A stretch of DNA of 64,000 nt from JACVRW01 sp034664125 (lineage in GTDB: Bacteria > Actinomycetota > Thermoleophilia > Solirubrobacterales > Thermoleophilaceae): positions 1-64,000 of the forward strand of contig JAXDIG010000038.1 in NCBI GenBank assembly GCA_034664125.1, written 5' to 3'. Numbering within the stretch: the stretch's first letter is position 1; every line of letters starts with the position of its first letter. The notes under the pieces were generated by a model. That model was not told the origin of the DNA and did no database searches. It worked only from the letters and a program-made list of their open reading frames with translations. Positions 35,601 through 45,736 of the stretch are shown piece by piece. Position numbers and translations under genes: made by a program.

Positions 35601-35607
35601 GTATTAC
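35601..35607. promoter_or_regulatory. Symmetric bidirectional -10 element between the lipoprotein gene and miaA
   Basis: GTATTAC reads TATTAC on the plus strand (8 nt before the miaA GTG) and TAATAC on the minus strand (6 nt before the lipoprotein GTG). The whole gap between the two start codons is 21 bp, so both transcripts would be leaderless and compete for one site. Confidence 0.55.
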
Positions 35608-35615
35608 TAGCGACC

Positions 35616-36536
35616 GTGCACGTGGTGGCACTGTTCGGCCCCACCGGGGTGGGCAAGACGGCGGTCGCGCTCGCGCTCGCCGGGCTGCTGCGCGAGCGCG
35701 GCGAGGACCCCGTTGCCGTCTCCGCTGACGCGCTCCAGGTCTATCGCGGCCTGGAAACCCTCACGGGCGCGGCCACCCCGGAAGACCAGACCCACCTCGA
35801 GCACCGCCTGCTGTCGTTCGTCGACCCGCGCGAAACGTTCTCCGCCGGCCAGTTCGCCGAGCGCGCTCACGCGGAGATCGACGCGGCGCTGGCGGCCGGC
35901 AGGCGGCCGATCGTGGTGGGCGGCACCGGCCTCTACCTCCAAGCGGCGCTGACCGACCTGGAACTGCGCCCGCCGCCCGACCCGGCCGTCCGAGAGCTCG
36001 TCCAGGCCCGGCTCGACGAGTACGGGGCCGAGCAGCTGCACGCTGAACTGGCCGCTCGGGCACCCGCAGCCGCCAGCGCGATCGACCCCCGCGACCGGAC
36101 CCGTGTCGGCCGCGCGCTCGAGCTGCTCGAGATGGGCGAGCGGCCCGCGCCGTCCGGCGAGGACTCGCGGCTCTGGACGGCCGAGCTGCGCCATCCCACG
36201 CTCCTCTGCGGCCTCACGATGGAACGCACCGCCCTCTACGAGCGGATCGACGCCCGCGTGGATGAGATGCTCGCCGCCGGGGCGGCCGAGGAGGTCCGCC
36301 AGGCCGACGCCGCCGGCGCATCCCGCACGGCCCGCGCCGCGCTGGGCTTCGCGGAGCTGCTCGATGGCGACGCCGCGGCGATGAAGCGCCGCACCCGCAA
36401 CTACGCCAAGCGCCAGCTCAGCTGGCTGCGCCGCCTCCCGGATGTCCACGAGATCGACCTGACGAGCCAGAGCGCGGGCGACGCCGCACACCGCGTCGCC
36501 CATATACTGGCCGCGCGGCCAGGACCGGTCGCGTAG
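35616..36536 (+). CDS. miaA: tRNA dimethylallyltransferase MiaA
   Basis: The 306-residue enzyme transfers the dimethylallyl group to A37 of tRNA. The P-loop is ALFGPTGVGKTAVALALAG. Other motifs are VSADALQVYRGLETLTGAAT, VVGGTGLYLQAALTDL, DPRDRTRVGRALE and the C-terminal RRTRNYAKRQLSWLRR. The start is GTG 35616, with GTG 35622 also possible. It works with miaB just upstream. Confidence 0.95.
   Translation: MHVVALFGPTGVGKTAVALALAGLLRERGEDPVAVSADALQVYRGLETLTGAATPEDQTHLEHRLLSFVDPRETFSAGQFAERAHAEIDAALAAGRRPIVVGGTGLYLQAALTDLELRPPPDPAVRELVQARLDEYGAEQLHAELAARAPAAASAIDPRDRTRVGRALELLEMGERPAPSGEDSRLWTAELRHPTLLCGLTMERTALYERIDARVDEMLAAGAAEEVRQADAAGASRTARAALGFAELLDGDAAAMKRRTRNYAKRQLSWLRRLPDVHEIDLTSQSAGDAAHRVAHILAARPGPVA
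36503..36508 (+). promoter_or_regulatory. Possible -10 (TATACT) for the acylase gene inside the miaA end
   Basis: TATACT lies 49 nt upstream of the acylase GTG at 36558, and AGAGGAGAG provides a ribosome binding site after it. No clear -35 box is seen. It would give the acylase its own promoter within the miaA 3' end. Confidence 0.35.
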
Positions 36537-36557
36537 CGCCAAGAGGAGAGTGGATCT

Positions 36558-39002
36558 GTGACTCGTGCGACCGTGCCCGCCGCCGTCGTTGCCGCTTTCG
36601 CGGCGATCGTGCCTTCCGCCTACGCGGTGCGCGACTTCTCGAGCACCGCTCGCAACATCATCCCGTCGGGGCAGTACGGCGGCGTGCCACCCGTCCCGCA
36701 GGCCGACGACCAGGCCCGCCTCTACGACGGCCTCACGCCGCTGTTCGACAACGTCGGCGCGAAGGACCTCAACCACTACTTCAAATCCGAGAAGCTCGGC
36801 ACCAAGGGCCAGGGCCCGCTGACGCGGGAGCGCGTCCCGCGCAAGGGCGTGCGCATCATCCGCGACCGGTTCAACGTGCCGCACATCTACGGCAAGACCA
36901 ACGACGACGTCACCTGGGGCGCCGGCTGGGCGCTCGCCCACGACCGCGAGCTGCTGCTCGAGCAGGCGCGCTACAACGCCCGCGTGGCCGTCGTGGACGC
37001 GCCCGGCCAGACGGCGATCGACCTGATCGTCGGCCTCAAGAGCTTCACCCCGAGCGCCCAGACCGAGCGCGAGGTGCAGAAGGAGGTCGACAAGCTCAAG
37101 GCCTACGGCAGGCCGGGCCGGCGGCTGCTGCACGACATCGACCTGTACGTGAAGGGCATCAACGCCTACTACAAGTCGATCAAGGCCAAGCACAAGCCCT
37201 GGAGGCGCGGCGACGTGATCGCCCTCAACGCGGTCAAGAGCGAGCTGTTCGGCGAGGGCGGCGGCGCCGAGGTCGAGTCCTCCGAGCTGTTGGACGGCCT
37301 GCAGAGCTCGCTTGGAGCGGACCGCGGCTATTCGGTCTGGAACGACCTGCGCCAGCGCGAGGACCCCGAGACGCCCGTCTCGATCCCGGGCCGCTTCCCG
37401 TACGCCCCGCTGCCCGCCGCGCGCACCGGCAACCGGATCGTCGACAACGGCTCGTTCCAGCCGATCCCCGGCCCGACCGCCACCACGGCCGGCGCGGCGA
37501 GCGCCGAGCGCCAGCTGCGCGGTCACGCCAGCAACGTGCTGATGGTCGCCGGCAAGCGCTCGCGCTCCGGGCACCCGCTGTTCGTCGGCGGACCTCAGAT
37601 CGGCTACTTCTATCCCGGCCTCACGCTCGAGATGGACCTGCACGGGCCCGGCTGGAGCGCCCGCGGGGCGACCTCCGCGCCGTTCCCCGGCTACATCCTG
37701 ATCGGCCGCCGCGAGGACTTCGTCTGGACGCTGACCTCGGCGGGGGCGGACATCGTGGACACCTACGTCGAGACGCTCTGCGAAGGCACCGACACGAAGT
37801 ACCTCTACAAGGGCAAGTGCCGCGCGATGACGCCGTTCAACGCCGGGACGATCGGCGGCCAGCCGGTCACCTTCAACCGCACGGTCCACGGTCCGGTGAC
37901 CGGCTACGCGACCGTCGACGGCACGCGCGTGGCGATCTCCCGCAAGCGCTCGAGCTACCTGCTCGACGGCATCGACCTGCTCCTGTTCCAGCGCCTCACG
38001 CGCGGCAAGGTGCGCAACGCGCGCGCCTTCATCAAGGCGGCGGAGATCTCCCCGCAGACGTTCAACACGTTCTACGCGGACAGCGACGAGGTCGCCCAGG
38101 TCACGACGGGCCGCCTGCCGCTGCGGGCTGCCGGCGTGGACTCGGGCCTGCCGACCGACGGTCGCGGGGGCTTCGAGTGGAAGGGCTTCCTGGCGGGCAA
38201 GGCCCACCCGCAGGCGGTCCTCCGTCGCGGGGTCCTGAACAACTGGAACAACAAGGCGGCGTTCGGCTTCCCCGCAGCAGACGACCAGTGGTCGTATGGC
38301 TCGATCCAGCGCGTCGACCTGCTCAACCGCAACACGAACAAGGTCAAGAGGCACACGCTGGCCACGCTCACCGGCGCCATGAACGCCGCGGCCACCCAGG
38401 ACGTCCGCGCGATCACGTTCGTGCCGATCCTGTCCGAGGTGCTCCGCGGCGGCCCGGCTCCGAGCGCGCGCAGCATGCGCATGCTGGAGCTGCTCGAGGC
38501 CTGGCGCGCGAACGGCGGCAGCCGCCTCGACCGTGACCTGGACGGCAAGATCGACGATCCCGGCGCGGCGGTCCTCGACACCGCCTGGCCGCGGCTGGCG
38601 GACGCGGCGCTGACGCCCGTGCTCGGGCAGTCGCTCGCCGACCAGCTCAACAACACGCTTCACCGCCGCTTCGACCTGCCGCCGGGCGGTCAGTTCGGTG
38701 GCTGGCACATGTACATGAGCAAGGACCTGCGCACGCTGCTCGGCAAGCCGGTCAAGGGCAAGTTCGCCAACCGCTACTGCGGCAACGGCGACCTGGCCGC
38801 CTGCCGCGCCGCGCTGTGGGCCGCGATGGAGGCCGCCGGCGCCGAGCTGCAGGCCGCCCAGGGGGCGGACCCGAACGCCTGGCGCGCCGACGCGAACCGC
38901 GAGCGGATCGTGTTCGCGCCGGGGCTGCTGCCGTACACGATGCGCTACACGAACCGGCCGACCGGGATCCAGCAGCTCATCGAGTTCACCGGCCACCGCT
39001 GA
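36558..39002 (+). CDS. Penicillin acylase family (Ntn-hydrolase) amidase
   Basis: The 814-residue exported precursor has a short hydrophobic signal (residues 5-22). Typical acylase features: VRIIRDRFNVPHIYGKTNDD, AGWALAHDRELLLEQARYN, a spacer, then RGHASNVLMVAGKRSRSGHP, where the Ser of A-S-N would be the N-terminal nucleophile of the beta chain after autocleavage. The usual NDPH after the nucleophile reads GGPQ. NNWNNKAA and a two-Cys segment near the end are also present. Related enzymes cleave beta-lactams, aculeacin or acyl-homoserine lactones; the substrate cannot be told. Confidence 0.88.
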   Translation: MTRATVPAAVVAAFAAIVPSAYAVRDFSSTARNIIPSGQYGGVPPVPQADDQARLYDGLTPLFDNVGAKDLNHYFKSEKLGTKGQGPLTRERVPRKGVRIIRDRFNVPHIYGKTNDDVTWGAGWALAHDRELLLEQARYNARVAVVDAPGQTAIDLIVGLKSFTPSAQTEREVQKEVDKLKAYGRPGRRLLHDIDLYVKGINAYYKSIKAKHKPWRRGDVIALNAVKSELFGEGGGAEVESSELLDGLQSSLGADRGYSVWNDLRQREDPETPVSIPGRFPYAPLPAARTGNRIVDNGSFQPIPGPTATTAGAASAERQLRGHASNVLMVAGKRSRSGHPLFVGGPQIGYFYPGLTLEMDLHGPGWSARGATSAPFPGYILIGRREDFVWTLTSAGADIVDTYVETLCEGTDTKYLYKGKCRAMTPFNAGTIGGQPVTFNRTVHGPVTGYATVDGTRVAISRKRSSYLLDGIDLLLFQRLTRGKVRNARAFIKAAEISPQTFNTFYADSDEVAQVTTGRLPLRAAGVDSGLPTDGRGGFEWKGFLAGKAHPQAVLRRGVLNNWNNKAAFGFPAADDQWSYGSIQRVDLLNRNTNKVKRHTLATLTGAMNAAATQDVRAITFVPILSEVLRGGPAPSARSMRMLELLEAWRANGGSRLDRDLDGKIDDPGAAVLDTAWPRLADAALTPVLGQSLADQLNNTLHRRFDLPPGGQFGGWHMYMSKDLRTLLGKPVKGKFANRYCGNGDLAACRAALWAAMEAAGAELQAAQGADPNAWRADANRERIVFAPGLLPYTMRYTNRPTGIQQLIEFTGHR

Positions 39003-39011
39003 GCCAGAGGT

Positions 39012-39032
39012 GCGGCACCGCTAAGGTGCCGC
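39012..39032 (+). promoter_or_regulatory. Hairpin abutting the dapF start codon
   Basis: GCGGCACC (39012-39019) and GGTGCCGC (39025-39032) form a perfect eight-pair stem with a GCTAA loop, ending three bases before the dapF GTG. No Shine-Dalgarno sequence is visible apart from it, so the stem could block or set initiation, or terminate acylase transcripts. Confidence 0.5.
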
Positions 39033-39035
39033 GCC

Positions 39036-39884
39036 GTGCGCTTCGAGAAGTGGCAGGCGCTTGGCAACGACTACGCCATCGTCGAGGAACGGGAGCTTCC
39101 GTTCGAGCTCACTCCTGAGCGGGTCCGCGTGTTCTGCGCGCCGCACACGGGCGTGGGGGCGGACGGCATCCTGCTGCTGCGCCAAACCGACGAGCCCGGC
39201 TTCGTGGCCGAGCTGCGCATCTACAACCCCGACGGCTCCGAGGCCGAGCTGTCCGGCAACGGCGTGCGCGAGGCGGTCATGTACCTGCGCCGCAACGGCT
39301 GGACCGACCAGGACTCGTTCTCCCTGCGCACCGTCGCGGGCGAGATCCGGCCACGCATCACGGGACCCGACACCTGCACCGTCGACATGGGCCGCGCCCG
39401 CCTGCGCTCGCCCGAGGACTTCCCCTCGGGTACCGACGACGGCACCGGCACGCTCACCGCAGCCGGCCGCGAGTTCGCCTTCCAGTTCGTGCAGGCGGGC
39501 AACCCGCAGTGCGCGATCGAGGTGCCCGATGGCCTCGAGGAGCTGGACCTGGGGCGCTACGGTCCGCCGATCGAGCACCACGAGCTGTTCCCGCGGCGCA
39601 CCAACGTGTCGTTCTGGCGGCGCACCGGCGCGAGCGCGATCCGCGCCCGCATCTTCGAGCGCGGCGTGGGGGAGACGATGGCGTCCGGCACCGGCGCCAC
39701 CGGTGCGGCCGTCGCGGCCGTGCTGCGCGGCGCCGAGAGCCCGGTGACCGTCGGCCTCGACGGCGGTGAGCTTCAGGTCGAGGTGGGGGAGGATCTGCAC
39801 GTGGACCTGACCGGCTGGGCCAGGTCCGTCTACCAAGGAACGGTGAGTGAAGAGCTGATGGCGGAGCTGCATGCAACCGAGTAA
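39036..39884 (+). CDS. dapF: Diaminopimelate epimerase homologue with Ser at both catalytic Cys positions
   Basis: The 282-residue protein aligns over its length with DapF: KWQALGNDYAIVE, then HTGVGADGILLL, YNPDGSEAELSGNGVREAV, AGNPQCAIEV and ERGVGETMASGTGATGAA. DapF normally interconverts LL- and meso-diaminopimelate using Cys73 and Cys217 as opposed acid/base thiols. Here both are TCC-encoded Ser at exactly residues 73 and 217. The glycine loops around them are intact, so the fold and substrate pocket look conserved. It overlaps the LL-DAP aminotransferase gene by 14 nt. It may be a slow epimerase, a changed-function enzyme or a binding protein. Confidence 0.88.
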   Translation: MRFEKWQALGNDYAIVEERELPFELTPERVRVFCAPHTGVGADGILLLRQTDEPGFVAELRIYNPDGSEAELSGNGVREAVMYLRRNGWTDQDSFSLRTVAGEIRPRITGPDTCTVDMGRARLRSPEDFPSGTDDGTGTLTAAGREFAFQFVQAGNPQCAIEVPDGLEELDLGRYGPPIEHHELFPRRTNVSFWRRTGASAIRARIFERGVGETMASGTGATGAAVAAVLRGAESPVTVGLDGGELQVEVGEDLHVDLTGWARSVYQGTVSEELMAELHATE

Positions 39885-41031
39885 GCGCCTGGAGCGCCTG
39901 CCCCCGTACCTGTTCGCCGAGCTCGAGCGCAAGGTGCGGGAGCGCAAGGAAGCGGGCGTGGACGTGATCTCGCTCGGCATCGGCGATCCCGACACGCCCA
40001 CGCCCGTGCCGGTGATCGACGCCCTCGCGGCTGCCGCCGCCGACCCGAGCACCCACCGCTACCCCTCCAACCGCGGCCGGCCGGAGCTGCGCGAGGCGTT
40101 CACCCGCTTCTACGCGCGCCGCTTCGGCGTCGCGCTCGATCCGGAAACCGAGATCATGCCGGCGATCGGGGCGAAGGAGTGCGTGTTCAACCTGAACCTC
40201 GCCTTCCTAGACCCCGACTCGATCGCCCTGGCGGCCGATCCCGGCTATCCGGTCTACACGGGCGGCCCGCTGCTGGCCGGGGCCGAGGCGGTGCTGATGC
40301 CGCTCGTCCCCGAGCTCGGCTTCGCCCCGGACCTGGACGCGATCGGGGGGGAGGTGGCCCGGCGCGCGCGGCTGCTCTACATCAACTACCCGAACAACCC
40401 GACCGGCGCCGTCGTGCCCAACGGCCTGTTCGAGCGCGCGGTCGAGTTCGGGCGCGAGCACGACGTGCTGATCGTGCACGACGCCTCCTACACGGAAACC
40501 ACGTTCGACGGCTATGTCGCGCCCTCGTTCCTGGAGACGCCGGGCGCCAAGGAGGTCGGCGTCGAGGTGTTCTCGCTCTCCAAGGGCTGGAACATGACCG
40601 GCTGGCGCACCGCCGCGATCGTCGGCAACGCGGAGGCGGTGAACGCCTACTGGCACCTGAAGACGAACATCGACTCGGGCATGTTCGAGGCGGTCCAGCT
40701 GGCGGCCGCGGCCGCCCTCGACGCGGGGCCGCCCGAGGAGATGCGAGCGATCTACCAGCGCCGCCGCGACCTGGTCTGCGACGCGCTGCGCGAGATCGGC
40801 GTGGACGTGACGCCGCCGAAGGGCACGATCTACGTCTGGGCTCCGGTGCCGAGCGGGCACACCTCGGCGTCGTACTGCGAGCTGGTGCTCGAGGAGTCCG
40901 GCGTGGTGGTGTCGCCGGGCGGCGCCTACGGCCCCAACGGCGAGGGCTTCTTCCGCATCTCCCTGACGGTGCCGGACGCGCGCCTCGCCGAGGCGGTCGA
41001 GCGCCTGCGCGACAGCCTGGCGGCCGGGTAG
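39871..41031 (+). CDS. LL-diaminopimelate aminotransferase-like PLP enzyme
   Basis: The 386-residue fold-type I aminotransferase starts RLERLPPYLFAELERKVRER and has ISLGIGDPDTPTP, typical of the DapL-like group that makes LL-DAP directly from tetrahydrodipicolinate. The PLP Lys is in SLSKGWNMTGWR. Other motifs are NYPNNPTGAVVP and HDASYTET. Overlap with dapF and the presence of dapA and dapB in the window support a lysine/DAP role, but related enzymes (DapC, other aminotransferases) cannot be excluded. Confidence 0.82.
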   Translation: MQPSKRLERLPPYLFAELERKVRERKEAGVDVISLGIGDPDTPTPVPVIDALAAAAADPSTHRYPSNRGRPELREAFTRFYARRFGVALDPETEIMPAIGAKECVFNLNLAFLDPDSIALAADPGYPVYTGGPLLAGAEAVLMPLVPELGFAPDLDAIGGEVARRARLLYINYPNNPTGAVVPNGLFERAVEFGREHDVLIVHDASYTETTFDGYVAPSFLETPGAKEVGVEVFSLSKGWNMTGWRTAAIVGNAEAVNAYWHLKTNIDSGMFEAVQLAAAAALDAGPPEEMRAIYQRRRDLVCDALREIGVDVTPPKGTIYVWAPVPSGHTSASYCELVLEESGVVVSPGGAYGPNGEGFFRISLTVPDARLAEAVERLRDSLAAG

Positions 41032-41736
41032 ATGCACTACTGCGGCGTCGTCGCGGCGCAGGGCTCGCTTCAGCTGGCCATGCTGGAGGAGGTGCGCACC
41101 CCCGAGCCGCCGGTTCGGCTCACCGCGCTCTTCTACGAGCCCGGCTCGGCGGAGGACGTGGCCCGCGAGCTGCACACCCTGGCCGACGTCGTGATCGCCG
41201 TCGGCGCGCCGCTGGCGGGCCCCCGCGACGGGCGTCCGGGCCGCGATTGCGACGCGCTGCTGCTGCGCCGCGGCGTGGCGCCGCAGGCGGCCACGCTGCA
41301 GACGCGCTCGCTGGCCGACATGCTGCGCGACCTGCCGGCCTTCGCGCCCGGCGGAGAGGAGCACACCGGCCAGGTCGACGAGGGCGCGTACGGGCGCTTC
41401 CCTCTGTTCGAGACCAACGCCGACGGCGTGTTCTGCGCGCTGCAGGGCCGGCGCCTGCCGGCGAAGCGCCACCCGCTCGGCCTGTCGATGCGTCTCGAGG
41501 AGCTCGCCGGCGACCACGTGACCGACGACGGCGGCGAGCTCTGGCACCGGCGCATCGAGGAGATCGACGCGGTGGTCTGCGCCCTGTGCGCGCACCGCTA
41601 CGCGGTCGGCCACGCAAGCTGGCTGGGGGACCCGGAGGAGGGCGTGGTGGTGCTCCCGGGCGCGTCGATCCCGTCGGACTTCACGCGCCGAGGCGTGATG
41701 CCGCCCGTAGAGCGGCTGCACCTGTCGCGCGCCTAG
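41032..41736 (+). CDS. DUF429-like protein (predicted RNase H-fold)
   Basis: The 234-residue protein ends with IDAVVCALCAHRYAVGHASW and LGDPEEGVVVLPG, the typical DUF429 C-terminal pattern (an Asp followed by an Ala-rich helix and the GDPxEGxIxxP strand). The N-terminal half is more divergent. Function is unknown. It begins at the base after the aminotransferase stop and precedes hflX. Confidence 0.65.
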   Translation: MHYCGVVAAQGSLQLAMLEEVRTPEPPVRLTALFYEPGSAEDVARELHTLADVVIAVGAPLAGPRDGRPGRDCDALLLRRGVAPQAATLQTRSLADMLRDLPAFAPGGEEHTGQVDEGAYGRFPLFETNADGVFCALQGRRLPAKRHPLGLSMRLEELAGDHVTDDGGELWHRRIEEIDAVVCALCAHRYAVGHASWLGDPEEGVVVLPGASIPSDFTRRGVMPPVERLHLSRA

Positions 41737-41746
41737 ACTGGATGGG

Positions 41747-43069
41747 ATGCAACGCAGCCGCAACGGCCGCAACAGCGAGACTCGCCATGGAGAGGGCGTG
41801 CGCAACCCGCGCGCGCGCCAGCGTGCCTTCCTGATCGCCGCCGGGCCGCACGAGGCGGACCTGGCCGAGCTGAAGGAGCTGCTGCGCACCGCCGGGGTCG
41901 CGGTCGCAGGGGAGCTGACCCAGCGCCGCCCCGAGCCGGACCCAGACCGCTACTTCGGCAAGGGCAAGCTGACCGAGCTGAAGGCGGCGATCGAGGAGTC
42001 CGACGCCAACCTGGTGGCGGTCGACGACGAGCTCAAGCCGCGCCAGGAGCGCAACCTCGAGCAGGCGCTCGACATGCCGGTGATCGACCGCACCGCGATC
42101 ATCCTCGACATCTTCGCCGACCACGCCCACTCGGCCGAGGGCAAGCTCCAAGTCGAGCTCGCCCAGCTCGAGTACAACCTCGCCCGCATGCGCGGGCTGT
42201 GGACGCACCTCGAGCGCCTCGGCGCCGGGCGCATCGACGGCGGCATCGGCACCAGGGGCCCGGGCGAGACGCAGATCGAAACCGACCGCCGGCTCGCGCG
42301 CGACCGCATCGCCGCGCTGAAGCGGCGGCTGAGCCAGACCAAGGGCACGCGCGGCACCATGCGCGCCGAGCGGGAGCGGGCGGGGTTGCCCACGGTGGCG
42401 CTGGCCGGATATACGAACGCCGGCAAGTCGACCCTGCTGAACGCGCTGACCGGCGCTGACGTGGGGGTGCGCGAGCGGCTCTTCCACACGCTCGACCCGA
42501 CCACGCGCTCGTTCGAGATCGGCGGTCGCACCTACCTGCTCACCGACACCGTCGGCTTCATCCGCAAGCTGCCGCACCAGCTCGTGGAGGCATTCTCGGC
42601 CACGCTCGAGGAGGCGCTGGGTGCCGACCTGATCGTGCACCTGGCGGACGCCTCGGTGGCCGAGGCGGAGCTGCGCCAGATGCTCGACGCCGTTGACGCC
42701 GTGCTGGCTGAAACCGGGGCGGGGGACACGCCCCGGCTGCTGGCGCTGAGCAAGGTCGACCTGCTGGACGACGAACGGCGGCGCGAGCTGTCGTTCCGCT
42801 TCCCCGGTGCGGTGCAGGTGTCCGGCGCCACCGGGGAGGGGCTGGACGCGCTCAGCGAGGCCATCGAGGCGCGCTTCCTCGCCTCCCTGCGCCCGATGGA
42901 GCTGCTGCTCCCGTACGGCGAGGGCGGCACGCTCTCCGAGCTGCACGACCTCGCCGGCGAGCTGGAGCGCACCGACACCGCCGAAGGCGTGCGCATAAAG
43001 GCGCGCGTGCCGGCCGCCGCGGCGCCCCGCTTCGAGCGCTTCTCTACGAACGGCGGCGCGCCGGAGTGA
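41747..43069 (+). CDS. hflX: Ribosome-associated GTPase HflX
   Basis: The 440-residue GTPase has an N-terminal HflX domain (DRYFGKGKLTELKAAI, DDELKPRQERNLEQAL, FADHAHSAEGKLQVELAQLE) and GGIGTRGPGETQIETDRR. Its G domain has GYTNAGKSTLLNAL, DTVGFIRKLPHQLVEAF and SKVDLL. HflX splits stalled ribosomes. TAGACT lies 7 nt before the ATG, consistent with a leaderless start, although the site overlaps the preceding stop codon. It overlaps dut (GTGA). Confidence 0.94.
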   Translation: MQRSRNGRNSETRHGEGVRNPRARQRAFLIAAGPHEADLAELKELLRTAGVAVAGELTQRRPEPDPDRYFGKGKLTELKAAIEESDANLVAVDDELKPRQERNLEQALDMPVIDRTAIILDIFADHAHSAEGKLQVELAQLEYNLARMRGLWTHLERLGAGRIDGGIGTRGPGETQIETDRRLARDRIAALKRRLSQTKGTRGTMRAERERAGLPTVALAGYTNAGKSTLLNALTGADVGVRERLFHTLDPTTRSFEIGGRTYLLTDTVGFIRKLPHQLVEAFSATLEEALGADLIVHLADASVAEAELRQMLDAVDAVLAETGAGDTPRLLALSKVDLLDDERRRELSFRFPGAVQVSGATGEGLDALSEAIEARFLASLRPMELLLPYGEGGTLSELHDLAGELERTDTAEGVRIKARVPAAAAPRFERFSTNGGAPE

Positions 43070-43497
43070 CGCTGCGCTTCCGCCGCCTGAGCGCGGCGGC
43101 GCGGCCGCCCGCCCAGGCCCACGAGGGCGACGCGGGGTACGACCTGCACGCGGCCGAGGCGGTCACGATCGGCCCCGGCGAGCGAGCCAGCGTTGGTACG
43201 GGCATCGCCGTCGCGATCCCCGGGGGTCAGGCGGGCCTGGTGGTACCCCGCTCCGGCTTGGCGGCGCGCCACGGCATCTCGGTGGTGAACGCGCCGGGCC
43301 TGATCGACTCCGGCTACCGCGGCGAGGTGCGCGTGCTGCTGCTCAACACGGACCGCGCGGAGCCGTTCGCGGTGGAGCCCGGCGACCGCATCGCGCAGCT
43401 CGTCCTCGTACAGGTGGAGACGGAGGAGCTGGAGGAAGTCGCCGAGCTGGACGAGACGGCGCGCGGCGTGGGCGGCTTTGGCTCTACGGGCCGCTGA
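43066..43497 (+). CDS. dut: dUTP diphosphatase
   Basis: The 143-residue trimeric dUTPase has all five motifs: AGYDLHAA, PRSGLAARHG, GLIDSGYRGEV, GDRIAQLVLV and RGVGGFGSTGR. It removes dUTP and supplies dUMP. GTG start overlapping the hflX stop. Confidence 0.96.
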   Translation: MTLRFRRLSAAARPPAQAHEGDAGYDLHAAEAVTIGPGERASVGTGIAVAIPGGQAGLVVPRSGLAARHGISVVNAPGLIDSGYRGEVRVLLLNTDRAEPFAVEPGDRIAQLVLVQVETEELEEVAELDETARGVGGFGSTGR

Positions 43498-43554
43498 ACC
43501 ACACGTGTGCAAATAGGCGCATAGGTCCGACTTGTCGGTTAGTCTCGGGTGGTT

Positions 43555-43905
43555 GTGCAACCTCTTGCCGTGGAGCGCACGTCGCGGGATGGCGTCGAAT
43601 TGGTCCTCGTGGAGGGCGAGCTGGACATCGCCACCGCGTCGCGCCTGATCAGCATCCTCAACTCCTCGGTGGCGGAGGCGATCAAAGCCGTGGTCGTGGA
43701 CCTCACCGACGTGGGCTTCATGGACTCGACCGGGCTGGCGCTGTTGATCAACGCCAACCGCCGCTTGGCGCTGCGTAGAAAGGGCTTTGCGGTGGTCTGT
43801 CCGCCCGGTCCGCTGCGTCGCGTCTTCGAGATCACGGACATGGTCGATACGTTGCACGTATGTCCGGATCAGGAGAGCGCCACGCGCGCTCTCATGCCTG
43901 CCTGA
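43555..43905 (+). CDS. STAS-domain anti-anti-sigma factor
   Basis: The 116-residue SpoIIAA-like protein has VEGELDIATASRLISIL, then VVVDLTDVGFMDSTGLALLI with the phospho-acceptor Ser in D-S-T, and a closing VVCPPGPLRRVFEITD. Such proteins release an alternative sigma factor when dephosphorylated. The start is GTG 43555, which lies 9 nt after TAGTCT; GTG 43549 is the alternative. No anti-sigma kinase is adjacent. Confidence 0.86.
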   Translation: MQPLAVERTSRDGVELVLVEGELDIATASRLISILNSSVAEAIKAVVVDLTDVGFMDSTGLALLINANRRLALRRKGFAVVCPPGPLRRVFEITDMVDTLHVCPDQESATRALMPA

Positions 43906-43946
43906 GCGGACTTCATTTACGGCGCCCGGCTGCCGATATCAAGAGC

Positions 43947-45678
<1,732 letters not shown>

Positions 45679-45680
<2 letters not shown>

Positions 45681-45718
45681 TGTCACCCGGGGGCGCGCGC
45701 CCCCGGACCCCCCTGAAG
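45679..45718. repeat. Dispersed GC-hairpin repeat, copy B
   Basis: It begins within the pilB stop codon (GATGTCACCCGGGGGC) and forms a long G-run/GCGCGC/C-run palindrome before ACCCCCCTGAAG. It shares 34 of its first 40 positions with copy A (14051). It lies between convergent pilB and gatD, where it may end both transcripts. Confidence 0.7.
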
Positions 45719-45736
45719 CGTCGGCCGCGCGCTGGC

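Noticed and set aside
35607..38996. 1129-codon open frame on the minus strand across miaA and the acylase gene
   Set aside because: It covers two genes with clear family motifs and shows only His/Arg/Leu-rich low-information sequence.
43500..43509. CACACGTGTG palindrome between dut and the STAS gene as an operator
   Set aside because: A single short palindrome without spacing to a promoter; too weak to call.
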